Shown here: piece by piece, positions 23,054 through 32,006 of the stretch
Position numbering within the stretch: position 1 is the stretch's first letter
How the letters are laid out: the number at the start of each line of letters is the position of its first letter
Assembly (NCBI GenBank): GCA_036788095.1
Contig: DAIQOA010000002.1
Span: 8,325 to 72,324, forward strand
Length of the DNA stretch: 64,000 nt
Source of the DNA: Anaerohabitans sp036788095
Lineage (GTDB): Bacteria > Zhuqueibacterota > Zhuqueibacteria > Residuimicrobiales > Residuimicrobiaceae
Direction of reading: 5' to 3'
The notes under the pieces: generated by a model
The model's input: the letters and a program-made list of their open reading frames with translations, nothing else
Database searches by the model: none
What the model was told of the DNA's origin: nothing
Translations under genes and position numbers: made by a program

Positions 23054-25342
23054 ATGGAAATACGACTGCTTAGGAACAGAATCCGGTTTTCGCACAGACA
23101 ACGCCGCTCCGCAGCCGCCATACCCATCCTTCTGGCGATCGCCCTGCTGCTGTTCTCCGCTAATCGGGGCGTTGCGCAATCCAGACAATTTACTACCGAC
23201 CCGAAACGCCACCTGCAGAATCTTTTCACCCAACTCGCCGCCTATGGTCAGATCTGGGAAAGCCATCGCGAACCCGTAACCCCACTTTTTCAGAACGACG
23301 ACGATGTTCTGGTCGTGCGCTCCGGCGATTATCAACCGTCTCATTTCACCATCGTCCCTTCGCCGGCCGGCACCCTTCAGCTGGTGTCCGAGCTTATGCA
23401 GGGCCCTGAGGGATCGCTGCCTCTGCGCACCTGCATCACTTATGAGCTGAAGGGAAACCGGTTGCACATCCTTTACCGTTTTGAAGCCACTGCCACCGTT
23501 GAGCTGAGCAACGGGCTGGACATCCGCATCATGTCTTCCAAGTGGAAGCGCATTCAGAGCCGCAACCACTATAGCACCCTCGAGCCCATCCAGTGCGACG
23601 ACCGGGAACAGGACTATCACCATGCTCTGCAGCAGGTTTATGAATTCAGCGATGAACGCAGACGGCTGGTGTTGCTGTTTCCCAACCCCTATCACAGCCT
23701 GGTCAGCATTTCAGAACGAGCGCCCTTGCTGCTGTTTCACTGGCACATTCTGCCCGCCTCCTCGTTGATCAAAGCACGGCCTCCCAAAGGGCCTGGATTC
23801 GCCTCCGTGCTTGAGAAAGGGTTTGCCCTGGAGAGAGAAGTGCAGCTGTTCGTCCTCAACCAAGTGGACCAGCCGATTCCCTTTCCCCTCGCTTACCTGT
23901 CGCCGTATCCGAACGGTTTCGATCAACTCATCACCATTGGACTGGACGACATTCCTTTTTATCGTTGGATCATACCCGGCGCCGGAGATGACGACGATTC
24001 GCCGGTGCAACGACAGCTCATCGCTCTTTTACGGAACCATCCGCTCATGAAGATGAGTTGGCTGATGGTGCCTGACGCCATCATCGACGCGCCGGATCTG
24101 GTCAATCCCGATTATCCTTCCGGCGCATGGTGGCGGGCGCACAGCGTCCATCGCATTCTCACCGCTGCGCCGGAGGCCTACAAACAGTGGCTGCGCCACA
24201 TCGATTGCCATCACCAGGTGCTGGGCTATGAGGACCAGGTCGCTTTGGGGAATCACGGCCTTCACCACACGCCGGAGCGTGAGTATGGTCACAACTGGGA
24301 ATTTCAATACAACGATCCGGTCTTTTGCGACAGCACATTCAGCGCCATTGTGCTTGAATATGAGCAACTCGGTCTTTCCAGTGCGAGCCGGCAATGGATC
24401 CGCTTTCCGGGATTCATGTTCAGCCGCAGCGCCGTCGACGCGTTGATAAAAAACCACTTTGTCCTGTTCGATTACGACAAAGGCGCCATCGGCGCGCCAT
24501 GGATTTTCTTCCTGGCGCCGCAGGGCCGAATCTGGGGGCTGCAGGTGCAATGGGAAGGGGACACGCCGCAGCCCTACTCGGTCATGGACCAGGCGCTGAG
24601 CCGCGGCATGGTGTGCCATTGCGCCGGACATCCCGGGGTCTGGTTCAGGGACGGCGACCCGGCCGCTTTTGCTCGCCTGGACAGCCTGTTTTTCGCAGCA
24701 GAACGAAATTATCCTCACCTCGGCTATCTGTGGCCCGATGAGTTGGCCCGATTCGCGGAGCAGACCGCCAGGCTGCAAGCCATAGACCTGCAGGTTACGG
24801 CTCGCATGTTCACCTTCTCCTTTTTTGGAGAGACGGATGGACAATCGCTCTACGTGGAATGGCCCCAGCAGACCACACTTCCCTCGCATGCGTTTGTGGA
24901 CGATCAGGAGGCCGGGCTGCCATTGGAATATCGCAATGCCAAACTGATCTGCCGACTGCCGCAACTGCCTGCGGCAGAACACAGAATCCGTATTCTATTT
25001 CCCGCTCCCATCAAAGAGCTGGAACTGTCCGCCACAGCTGTTTCAGCCCAAACCGTCGGATTAAACGTGTTTCAAGCGTACCCCAACCCATTCAACCATT
25101 CGACAACCATCCTCTTCCGCCTGCCGGACAGCGCGTGCGCCGGTCCCACAGAGATCGCCCTGTATAATGCCGGCGGACAGCGCGTGCGCACGCTGTTCCG
25201 CGCCGAGGCGCTGCCCGGTCTCCATGAGCTGAATTGGGACGGACGGGACGACCGGAATCGCCCCTTGGCCGCCGGCATGTATTTCTGCCGGTTCGTCGGC
25301 AGGCAGCTGGTGCGAACGCTCAAAGTGACCCTTTTACCCTGA
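23054..25342 (+). CDS. Secreted NodB-like polysaccharide deacetylase-type protein with C-terminal sorting (FlgD-like/T9SS) domain
   Basis: The protein has 762 residues with a basic N-terminus and signal peptide (hydrophobic AIPILLAIALLLF). The middle has scattered motifs in the order seen in NodB-fold carbohydrate esterases: LDD (about 298), HGLHH in GNHGLHHTPE (about 401), RFPG (about 450) and a GHPG loop (about 525). Overall similarity to standard deacetylases is low. The last 85 residues (YPNPFNHSTTILFRLP ... NWDGRDDRNRPLAAGMYF) form the FlgD-like sorting domain used by type IX secretion in FCB bacteria. It would therefore be exported to the cell surface. As the first gene of the polysaccharide island it may modify the exported polymer. 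Start ATG 23054 has only a weak GGAA site. Confidence 0.65.
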   Translation: MEIRLLRNRIRFSHRQRRSAAAIPILLAIALLLFSANRGVAQSRQFTTDPKRHLQNLFTQLAAYGQIWESHREPVTPLFQNDDDVLVVRSGDYQPSHFTIVPSPAGTLQLVSELMQGPEGSLPLRTCITYELKGNRLHILYRFEATATVELSNGLDIRIMSSKWKRIQSRNHYSTLEPIQCDDREQDYHHALQQVYEFSDERRRLVLLFPNPYHSLVSISERAPLLLFHWHILPASSLIKARPPKGPGFASVLEKGFALEREVQLFVLNQVDQPIPFPLAYLSPYPNGFDQLITIGLDDIPFYRWIIPGAGDDDDSPVQRQLIALLRNHPLMKMSWLMVPDAIIDAPDLVNPDYPSGAWWRAHSVHRILTAAPEAYKQWLRHIDCHHQVLGYEDQVALGNHGLHHTPEREYGHNWEFQYNDPVFCDSTFSAIVLEYEQLGLSSASRQWIRFPGFMFSRSAVDALIKNHFVLFDYDKGAIGAPWIFFLAPQGRIWGLQVQWEGDTPQPYSVMDQALSRGMVCHCAGHPGVWFRDGDPAAFARLDSLFFAAERNYPHLGYLWPDELARFAEQTARLQAIDLQVTARMFTFSFFGETDGQSLYVEWPQQTTLPSHAFVDDQEAGLPLEYRNAKLICRLPQLPAAEHRIRILFPAPIKELELSATAVSAQTVGLNVFQAYPNPFNHSTTILFRLPDSACAGPTEIALYNAGGQRVRTLFRAEALPGLHELNWDGRDDRNRPLAAGMYFCRFVGRQLVRTLKVTLLP

Positions 25343-25453
25343 GCCTGTCGGGAAATAATTATATTGTATTTAAAAGTGGAATGCCGTAATTTCTTTGAAA
25401 CGTATTGATGGCAAAAAATAATCGCCGACACACTAACCTTCTGTTCAGGTGCC

Positions 25454-26653
25454 ATGGAAAAAAACAAATTCAACATGGTTGACGGTTTCAGTCTGCTGGT
25501 AAAATGGCGCAAGCTCTTTGTTTACAATTTTCTCATCTTTTCCATCGTCGCCGCCATCGTCAGCCTGCTGCTGCCCAAATGGTACACCGCCAGCTGCACG
25601 CTCCTGCCCCCGGATCAATCGGAATCCGGCGGTTTGGATATTCTCTCTATGTTGGGCGATCTGCCGAAAGGATTATCCGGCCTGTCCGGCATGGCCACTC
25701 CTTCGGATATCTATGTCGCCATCCTGAAAAGCCGCAATGTTCGCGACAGCGTGATTCAGGATCTGGATCTGCGCAGAGTGTTTGCAGCGGACAATCAAGA
25801 CGACTGTCTGGCCATGCTCGATGACGTGACCAAGCTGGACAAAAGCGAAGAGGACATGATCCTGATCAGAACCACGGCGCGCAGCAAAAAGATGGCGGTG
25901 CAGCTGGCGGAATCTTTTGTGCACCACCTGGACCGCGTCAACAAGACCAAACGGTTCACCTCAGCCCGCTACACCCGCGAGTTTATCGAAAAGAGGTTGG
26001 CGGACAACGAGGCGGACCTGCGCCGCACCGCCGAAGCGCTGCGTGATTTTCAGCGCGCTCATCGCGTCATCTCCATCGAAGAGCAGACCAAAGCCGCCAT
26101 CACCGCCATGGCCGAGTTGGAAGCGCAGATCGCGCTCAGCGAGGTCAGCTACAACATGGCGCGCCGCCAAATGGACGCCAGCCATCCGGAGGTTCAACAG
26201 CTTCGCATCAAACGTGAAGAGTTGAAAAAACAGGTGGCCAAGCTGGAGACCGGCGCCCGCATGGACAGCGCCAGCTATGTGGTGCCGTTCGATAAGCTGC
26301 CGGATTACGGTTTGCAGTATGCCTTTCTGCTGCGCGATGTCGAAGTGCAGAAAGCGATCTACAAACTGTTGATGCAGCAGTATGAGCAAGCCAGGATCCG
26401 GGAGGCCAAGGACACGCCCACCATTCAGATCTTGGATAAACCGGTGGAACCGGACAAACGCAGCAAACCCAAACGCGGCATCATTGTGATCAGCGCCGCT
26501 CTGTTGAGCGTCTTTGTCAGTCTGTTGATCATGTCGCTGTTCGAATATGTGAACCGCTTAAAGACCGTTGACCCGGCCGGTCACGCCCAACTGCAGTCCG
26601 CGGTCAATGTGCTTAAAAACGATTGGCGAGGATGGTTTGGCCGTAAAAAGTGA
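25454..26653 (+). CDS. Wzz/GumC-type polysaccharide chain-length and export protein
   Basis: This 399-residue inner-membrane co-polymerase has helices at about 25-43 and 347-370 flanking a periplasmic region with coiled coils (about 165-275). The N-terminal Wzz domain (LLPKWYTASCTLLPPD) and the proline-rich segment before the second helix (IQILDKPVEPDKRSKPKRG) are characteristic. It sets polymer length together with Wzy. It has no C-terminal tyrosine kinase (BY-kinase), so it is the short PCP form. ATG 25454 follows AGGTG. The next gene overlaps its end. Confidence 0.9.
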   Translation: MEKNKFNMVDGFSLLVKWRKLFVYNFLIFSIVAAIVSLLLPKWYTASCTLLPPDQSESGGLDILSMLGDLPKGLSGLSGMATPSDIYVAILKSRNVRDSVIQDLDLRRVFAADNQDDCLAMLDDVTKLDKSEEDMILIRTTARSKKMAVQLAESFVHHLDRVNKTKRFTSARYTREFIEKRLADNEADLRRTAEALRDFQRAHRVISIEEQTKAAITAMAELEAQIALSEVSYNMARRQMDASHPEVQQLRIKREELKKQVAKLETGARMDSASYVVPFDKLPDYGLQYAFLLRDVEVQKAIYKLLMQQYEQARIREAKDTPTIQILDKPVEPDKRSKPKRGIIVISAALLSVFVSLLIMSLFEYVNRLKTVDPAGHAQLQSAVNVLKNDWRGWFGRKK

Positions 26654-28073
26654 CAACCGCTTCTTTGCGAACCAGGCTTTTTCGCTCGTTCTGCCGCCCG
26701 CGCAACGGACCTATGCGGTTTTAGCCAGTCTTCCCTTTCTGCTGATCTATCTGGCCCTGGTTTTTTACGCCGGAGCTGGAACCGCCCTGGCGCTTTTCGC
26801 CGGCCTCTGCCTCGCGGCCGTCGTCTTTATGCGGCCCATCTATGGACTGGTGTTCTGCCTCTTTATCATCTTTTCCCACCTGGTCTGGGGACTGGGCATC
26901 AAACAGGGCTATCTGCCGGTGGTCCTGTTTTCCATCCTCGCCCTGCTGGCGCGAAAAATATACACCCTGGACTTTACTCTGGTGTATGACCGCCAGGTGG
27001 TCTATATCACCGCCTTTTTCGGCGTGGCTGTGCTCTCTGTGGTCGGCGCCCTGTTCCCCCTCGAAGCCTTTCAATATCTGATCATCTATGTCAAATTGCT
27101 CCTCTTTTACTTTTTGCTCATCAACGTCATCGAAACCAAGCGGCATCTATGGCTCTGCCTGCTCACCATCCTTCTCGCCAATCTTGGTTCGGTGCTCTAT
27201 GGATTTTACAATCTGTTCTTCGCCCCGCAGTCGGCCGGCGAAATGATGGTCAAAGCGCGCATGCGCGGCCTGACCGACGATCCCAACATCCTCGCCATGG
27301 GGGTGGTCTTTATCATCCCCGCCCTGCTGTTGATGCTTTTCCATGAAGGCTGGAAATTTCGATCGTTGCTCTACCTGCTCGGAGTGATGACGCTGCTGGC
27401 CGGACTGGTGGCCTCGTTCTCCCGCGGCGGCACCGTGGCGCTCGGCATCGTGCTGGCCATCATTCTGTATCTGAAGCGCAGCTGGCCGCTGTTCCTTCTG
27501 GTGCTGCTGCTGAGCCTGGCGCTGATCCTTTTTGTCGTCCCGCCGACCTTTTGGCAGCATCTGCTCACCTTGTTCGATCTGGGAAAATTTCTCGCCGATC
27601 CCTCTTTGCGCTGGCGCGGACGCCTGATGATGGGCGCCTTTGAACAGATCAGCCAGAATCCGCTGCTGGGCATCGGCATCGGCAACTGGATGTTGATCAC
27701 CAGTCGCTATCTGTCGTTGTTGCCGCTGGCGGTGCACAACACGTTTCTCCATGTGGCGGCGGAAACCGGCGTGTTCGGGATCACCCTGTTCTTGCTGATT
27801 TTTGTCCGGACGTTTAGCAATTATTACTGCGCCCAAAAGCTGTTCTCACAGACCGGAGAAATTCGCCTGGCGCTGGCGAGTCAGGGTTTGTTTGTCGGCC
27901 TGGTGGGCGTTTTCGTCGGCGCCCTGCTTCTCTCCGTACAGGAAGCGTTGATCATCTGGGCCATGTTCGGTCTGAGCGTAGCCATGCGACGCGTGGCGGA
28001 GCGGGATATTGGGAAATCCGCGTCAAGCCCGGACGTTTCAGCCCTGCGGAGCCGACGTATGGCGAGTACCTAA
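26607..28073 (+). CDS. Wzy/WaaL-type O-antigen polymerase or ligase
   Basis: This is a polytopic membrane protein of about 488 residues with ten or more hydrophobic helices. The Wzy_C-type segment, RMRGLTDDPN, FSRGGTVALG and then LRWRGRLMMGAFEQISQNPLLGIG (read as two adjacent motifs), is characteristic of O-antigen polymerases and ligases. Together with Wzx and Wzz it implies Wzx/Wzy-dependent polymer synthesis, where it would polymerise lipid-linked repeats in the periplasm. The start is unclear: ATG 26607 overlaps wzz by 47 bases and lacks a clear ribosome site. A TTG near 26637 is an alternative. Confidence 0.85.
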   Translation: MCLKTIGEDGLAVKSDNRFFANQAFSLVLPPAQRTYAVLASLPFLLIYLALVFYAGAGTALALFAGLCLAAVVFMRPIYGLVFCLFIIFSHLVWGLGIKQGYLPVVLFSILALLARKIYTLDFTLVYDRQVVYITAFFGVAVLSVVGALFPLEAFQYLIIYVKLLLFYFLLINVIETKRHLWLCLLTILLANLGSVLYGFYNLFFAPQSAGEMMVKARMRGLTDDPNILAMGVVFIIPALLLMLFHEGWKFRSLLYLLGVMTLLAGLVASFSRGGTVALGIVLAIILYLKRSWPLFLLVLLLSLALILFVVPPTFWQHLLTLFDLGKFLADPSLRWRGRLMMGAFEQISQNPLLGIGIGNWMLITSRYLSLLPLAVHNTFLHVAAETGVFGITLFLLIFVRTFSNYYCAQKLFSQTGEIRLALASQGLFVGLVGVFVGALLLSVQEALIIWAMFGLSVAMRRVAERDIGKSASSPDVSALRSRRMAST

Positions 28074-28149
28074 AACGACAACTCTTTGTTCTGCCGGCGG
28101 GGAAAGCCCGTCATAGACCTGTTCACCCTTTCTATCCTAGGAGCGTCGC

Positions 28150-29256
28150 ATGAAAGTCAATTTTCTCGATCTCAAGGCGCAATATCTCTCCATCAAGTCG
28201 GAAATCGACGAGGCCATTCTGGCGGTTTTGAATAAAAGCGCGTTTGCCGCCGGACCGTTTGTCAAATCATTTGAAACCAATTTCGCCCAGCGTCAGGGCG
28301 CAAAATTTTGCGTGGGCGTCAACAACGGCACCGCGGCGCTGCACGCCGCCATGATGGCGCTGAACATCGGGCCGGGCGACGAGGTGATCGTTCCGGCCAA
28401 CACGTTTTTCGCCACCCCGGAGGCCGTGAGCTTGTCCGGCGCCACACCCGTGTTCGTCGATTGCGAACCCCAATACTATAACATCGATCCAGCCAAAATT
28501 GAAGGGGCGATCAGTAAAAAAACCAAAGCGATCATCGCCGTTCACCTCTATGGCCAACCGGCCCAGGCGGATCAAGTGAAAAGAATCAGCGATAAGCACG
28601 GACTGCTGCTCATCGAGGACTGCGCCCAATCCCATCTGGCCGAGCTGAACGGCCGGCCCACCGGCACCTTCGGCGTGTGCGGCTGCTTTAGCTTTTATCC
28701 GGGCAAAAACCTCGGCGCCTACGGCGAAGGCGGCGCGGTGATCACCAACGACGAGGCGCTCTACAACAAACTCATGATGATCCGCGATCACGGCAGCGCT
28801 AAAAAATATTATCACGATCTCATCGGCCACAACTATCGCCTGGAGGGCCTGCAGGGCGCCATCCTCGACGTCAAGCTGCGCCATCTCGACGCCTGGACCG
28901 AAATCCGGCGCCGCAACGCCGACGCCTATCGCCGGGAGCTGGCGACGTGCGGCGAGATCGTGGTACCGGAGGAGATGGCCGGCGCCAAACATGTCTATCA
29001 CCTGTTCGTCATCCGCAGCAAGCAACGCGATGCGCTGCAAAAATATCTGCAGGAGAACGAGGTCTACACCGGGATCCATTATCCCATCCCCTGCCATTTG
29101 CAAAAAGCCTATGCATCCCTGAATTACGCCCGAGGCGCGTTCCCGGTCAGCGAAACCTATGCGGACGAAATTCTTTCTCTGCCCATGTCGGAGATGCTGA
29201 GAGAGGAAGAGATCGCTTTTGCGGCCAGAACCATCAAAGCCTTTTTCGCCAAATAA
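28150..29256 (+). CDS. DegT/DnrJ/EryC1/StrS-family sugar aminotransferase
   Basis: This PLP enzyme (368 residues) typically transfers an amino group from glutamate or glutamine to a nucleotide-linked keto-sugar, giving an amino sugar for the polymer. The PLP lysine lies in FYPGKNLGAYGEGGA (about residue 185), preceded by EDCAQSH. NNGTAALHAAM and PANTFFATPEA form the cofactor pocket. ATG 28150 follows GGAG by six bases. No sugar dehydratase or epimerase for its substrate is encoded nearby, so its keto-sugar must come from elsewhere. The product sugar is not identifiable. Confidence 0.94.
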   Translation: MKVNFLDLKAQYLSIKSEIDEAILAVLNKSAFAAGPFVKSFETNFAQRQGAKFCVGVNNGTAALHAAMMALNIGPGDEVIVPANTFFATPEAVSLSGATPVFVDCEPQYYNIDPAKIEGAISKKTKAIIAVHLYGQPAQADQVKRISDKHGLLLIEDCAQSHLAELNGRPTGTFGVCGCFSFYPGKNLGAYGEGGAVITNDEALYNKLMMIRDHGSAKKYYHDLIGHNYRLEGLQGAILDVKLRHLDAWTEIRRRNADAYRRELATCGEIVVPEEMAGAKHVYHLFVIRSKQRDALQKYLQENEVYTGIHYPIPCHLQKAYASLNYARGAFPVSETYADEILSLPMSEMLREEEIAFAARTIKAFFAK

Positions 29257-29388
29257 CGGCCTGCACGCCTGCCGATGGCGCCGGAAATCGGTTCCGCTGA
29301 AAGGGCTGCTCAACCTGGGCGAACCGCCGGCAAGAAAACGGGCTCGGTTCCACTTTCCGCCGCCCTTTTTTGCCAGGAGGACAGAACC

Positions 29389-30843
29389 ATAAAACAATTG
29401 ATCAAAGCCACCACCCTGTCGGGCGCCTTTACCGTCCTCAACACGGTCATCAGCTTTGTTAAAACCAAAGTCATGGCGCTGCTCTTGGGAACAGAGGGCG
29501 TGGGCTTTATCGGACAGCTGAACAGCTTTTTTCTCCTGCTGAGCAACGCGACCTCGTTGGGCAACAACGTCGGCGTCACGCGCTTTGTCGCTGACTTTAA
29601 GGCGCAAGGGGAAGATGAAAAAATCAACCGTCTGATTCACAGCGTCCGCCTGGTCATCGGCTTTTTTGTTTTGTTCTGCGTGATCCTGGGGATCGTGTTT
29701 TCCCGCACCCTCTCCCTCTGGATCCTCAAAGATGAAAAATACTTTCTCCCGATTATCATCACCCTGATCGGGCTGCCCTTTACGGTTTTATATCATTTTT
29801 ACCGTTCGCTGTTCACCGGTTTGCTGGAGATCCGCACCTACGTCCTCACCGGGGCACTCACCGCGCTGGCGGGTTTGCTCCTGCTGCTTCCTCTGGTGTA
29901 TTTCTTTCGATTGAACGGCGCGGTGTGGCACCTTGCCCTGTTCGCCGCGGCCGGGCTGGTCATCGCACATTCTTTCTACAGGCGAATCAGATCGCGCCGT
30001 CTGCCCGGCCTATCGAGGGCGCCCGTTTTTGACCGCGCCATTCTGTCGAACATCCTCCAGTTCGGCGCCGCCAGCCTGATCGCCACCACCAGTCTGTATC
30101 TGGCTAATCTGATCGTGCGCAAGATCATCCTCGATCATCTGGGATGGGCACAGGCCGGCATCTACGCGGCCATGCTGCAGATGTCCAACCAATGCATCCA
30201 GCTGGTGCTGGAATCGATCAACACCTATTGCTATCCGCGGCTGAGTGGTCTGCAGAAATCCGGAGAGGTGGTGCATGAGCTGAACGAGATCTTGCGCCTC
30301 ACGCTCACTCTCATCACACCTCTCATCGTGGCGTTTGTTCTTTTCAAGGATCTGATCATCGTCGTGTTCTTATCCCGCGAATTTCTTCTGGCGTCGTCGC
30401 TCATCGGCATGCAGCTTTTAGGAGACGCGTTCAAGGCGGTCGGCTGGTCCATCGGCGTCAGTCTGTTGCCGATGAAAAAGCTCAAGGCGTTCGCCCTCAT
30501 CGACGTGCTGTGGAGCGCGCTGTTCGTCTCCCTCAGCATGGCGCTGGCGCCGCGATGGGGATTGAAGGGAATTCTGGCTGCTTATCTGGCCGGCTATGCT
30601 TTTCATGTGGGGGTGAACTATGTGTACGCGGCCAGGACCATCGCCTACCGGCTGTGGCCCGCCAATCAAGTCCTTGCGCTGCTCTCGTTGCTGCTGATTG
30701 TTTATACGACGATGTTCTTCCGACCGGCGCCCTTTCATCTGCTGCTCCTTTCCATCGGCGTTCCGGTCTGGTGCTGGAAAGCGGTACGGCGGGAAGAGAT
30801 CGCAGCGCTATGCCGGATCTTCAAAGGAAAATTTTCAGCATGA
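29389..30843 (+). CDS. Wzx-type lipid-linked oligosaccharide flippase
   Basis: This is a membrane protein of about 484 residues with 12 or more helices of the polysaccharide-transport (MOP/MATE-like) superfamily. It opens like other Wzx proteins with KQLIKATTLSGAFTVLN and continues with MALLLGTEGVGFIGQ. It should flip undecaprenyl-linked repeats to the periplasm for Wzy. The start is peculiar: AGGAGG (29375-29380) is followed eight bases later by ATA AAA CAA TTG. A normal ATG is absent, so translation may begin at ATA (29389) or TTG (29398), or an ATG was lost to error. The in-frame ATG at 29275 would add a poor 38-residue leader. The end overlaps the next gene (ATGA). Confidence 0.88.
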   Translation: MKQLIKATTLSGAFTVLNTVISFVKTKVMALLLGTEGVGFIGQLNSFFLLLSNATSLGNNVGVTRFVADFKAQGEDEKINRLIHSVRLVIGFFVLFCVILGIVFSRTLSLWILKDEKYFLPIIITLIGLPFTVLYHFYRSLFTGLLEIRTYVLTGALTALAGLLLLLPLVYFFRLNGAVWHLALFAAAGLVIAHSFYRRIRSRRLPGLSRAPVFDRAILSNILQFGAASLIATTSLYLANLIVRKIILDHLGWAQAGIYAAMLQMSNQCIQLVLESINTYCYPRLSGLQKSGEVVHELNEILRLTLTLITPLIVAFVLFKDLIIVVFLSREFLLASSLIGMQLLGDAFKAVGWSIGVSLLPMKKLKAFALIDVLWSALFVSLSMALAPRWGLKGILAAYLAGYAFHVGVNYVYAARTIAYRLWPANQVLALLSLLLIVYTTMFFRPAPFHLLLLSIGVPVWCWKAVRREEIAALCRIFKGKFSA

Positions 30844-32006
30844 AACGGCTGTTGATCCTGTCCCACATGTTTCCCAACCGCAACGATCCGCGCCTGGGCA
30901 TCTTTGTCTACGATCAGCTGATCGCGCTGAAGGACCGGTACGCGATCCAGGTGCTGGCGCCGGCGCCCTGGTTTCCCAACCTTCCCTTGTTCAGCCGCTG
31001 GTCCCGCCATCGGCGAGTGGAAAAAGCAGCAATGCTGAACGGCCTGACCGTCGCATATCCGCGCCGGCTGGTTTTTCCCAAAGGCTACGGGCAGGTGCTG
31101 ATGGGGCTGTTTTACTTTATTGCGGCGTATCGACGCTGCAAAAAACTTGACTTTGACCTGGTCCACGGCCATGCCGTGTGGCCCGACGGTTTTGCCGCAT
31201 CGCTGATCGGCCGACTTTTGCACAAGCCGGTGGTCATCACATCCCACGGCGCAGACACCTATCGATTTTTAACCAACATCACCACCCGTCCGTTGGTACG
31301 CTGGGGCCTGCGCCATGCCCAACGGGTGATCGCCGTGTCCCTGGCGGAAAAACAGTTCCTGCAGCGGTGGTGCGGAATCGAAGAAAAACTGGTTCTGATC
31401 AACAACGGCGTTAATCTGGAGAAATTTTATCCGCAGCCGATGAATACATGCCGGCAACGGTTGCATCTTGCACCGGATAAAAAAATTATTCTCTATGTCG
31501 GCTATCTCTATCCGGTAAAGGGTGTGACCTATCTGTTGGACGCCTTCAGCCGGCTGAGGCGCCTGCGGCCGGATCTCCATCTGGTCCTGGTCGGAGGAGG
31601 ATCAGAGAGGGAGGCGTTGTCCACTCAGGCCTCCAGGCTGGGGATCACCGCCCATGTGACCTTTAGCGGCGAACAGCCCCACGATGAGATCCCCCTGTGG
31701 ATGAATGCGGCCAACCTTTTTTGTCTGCCCAGCCTGAACGAGGGCTGGCCCACGGTGCTGTTTGAGGCGCTGGCCTGCGCCAAACCCATTGTGGCCACCC
31801 GGGTGGGCGGGATTCCGGAGGCCATCGGCGACGAGCGATACGCGATCCTGGTGGAACCGGCACAACCACAACCCTTGGCTGAGGCTTTGGATAGAGCGCT
31901 GCTAAAAGCCTGGAACCCATCCGATCTGACGGACTATGCCCGGAGAAACAGCTGGCAGGCCAAAGCGGATGAATTGCACATCATTTACGAGTCCCTGACC
32001 CCATGA
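30840..32006 (+). CDS. Glycosyltransferase family 4 (GT-B)
   Basis: This 388-residue retaining glycosyltransferase has the family 4 C-terminal signature EGWPTVLFEALACAKPIVAT (about residues 300-320, E-x7-E motif) and the segment LYVGYLYPVKGVTYLLDAF. The N-terminal domain has FPNRNDPRLGIFVYDQ and a HGADTYRF acceptor region. It would add a sugar to the growing repeat on the cytoplasmic face. ATG 30840 overlaps the wzx stop by four bases. The longer in-frame extension into wzx is an artefact. Sugar specificity is not readable. Confidence 0.93.
   Translation: MKRLLILSHMFPNRNDPRLGIFVYDQLIALKDRYAIQVLAPAPWFPNLPLFSRWSRHRRVEKAAMLNGLTVAYPRRLVFPKGYGQVLMGLFYFIAAYRRCKKLDFDLVHGHAVWPDGFAASLIGRLLHKPVVITSHGADTYRFLTNITTRPLVRWGLRHAQRVIAVSLAEKQFLQRWCGIEEKLVLINNGVNLEKFYPQPMNTCRQRLHLAPDKKIILYVGYLYPVKGVTYLLDAFSRLRRLRPDLHLVLVGGGSEREALSTQASRLGITAHVTFSGEQPHDEIPLWMNAANLFCLPSLNEGWPTVLFEALACAKPIVATRVGGIPEAIGDERYAILVEPAQPQPLAEALDRALLKAWNPSDLTDYARRNSWQAKADELHIIYESLTP

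Noticed and set aside
28267..29640. 457-residue open frame antisense to the aminotransferase and wzx
   Set aside because: The composition is typical of an antisense artefact, and both plus-strand genes are clear.
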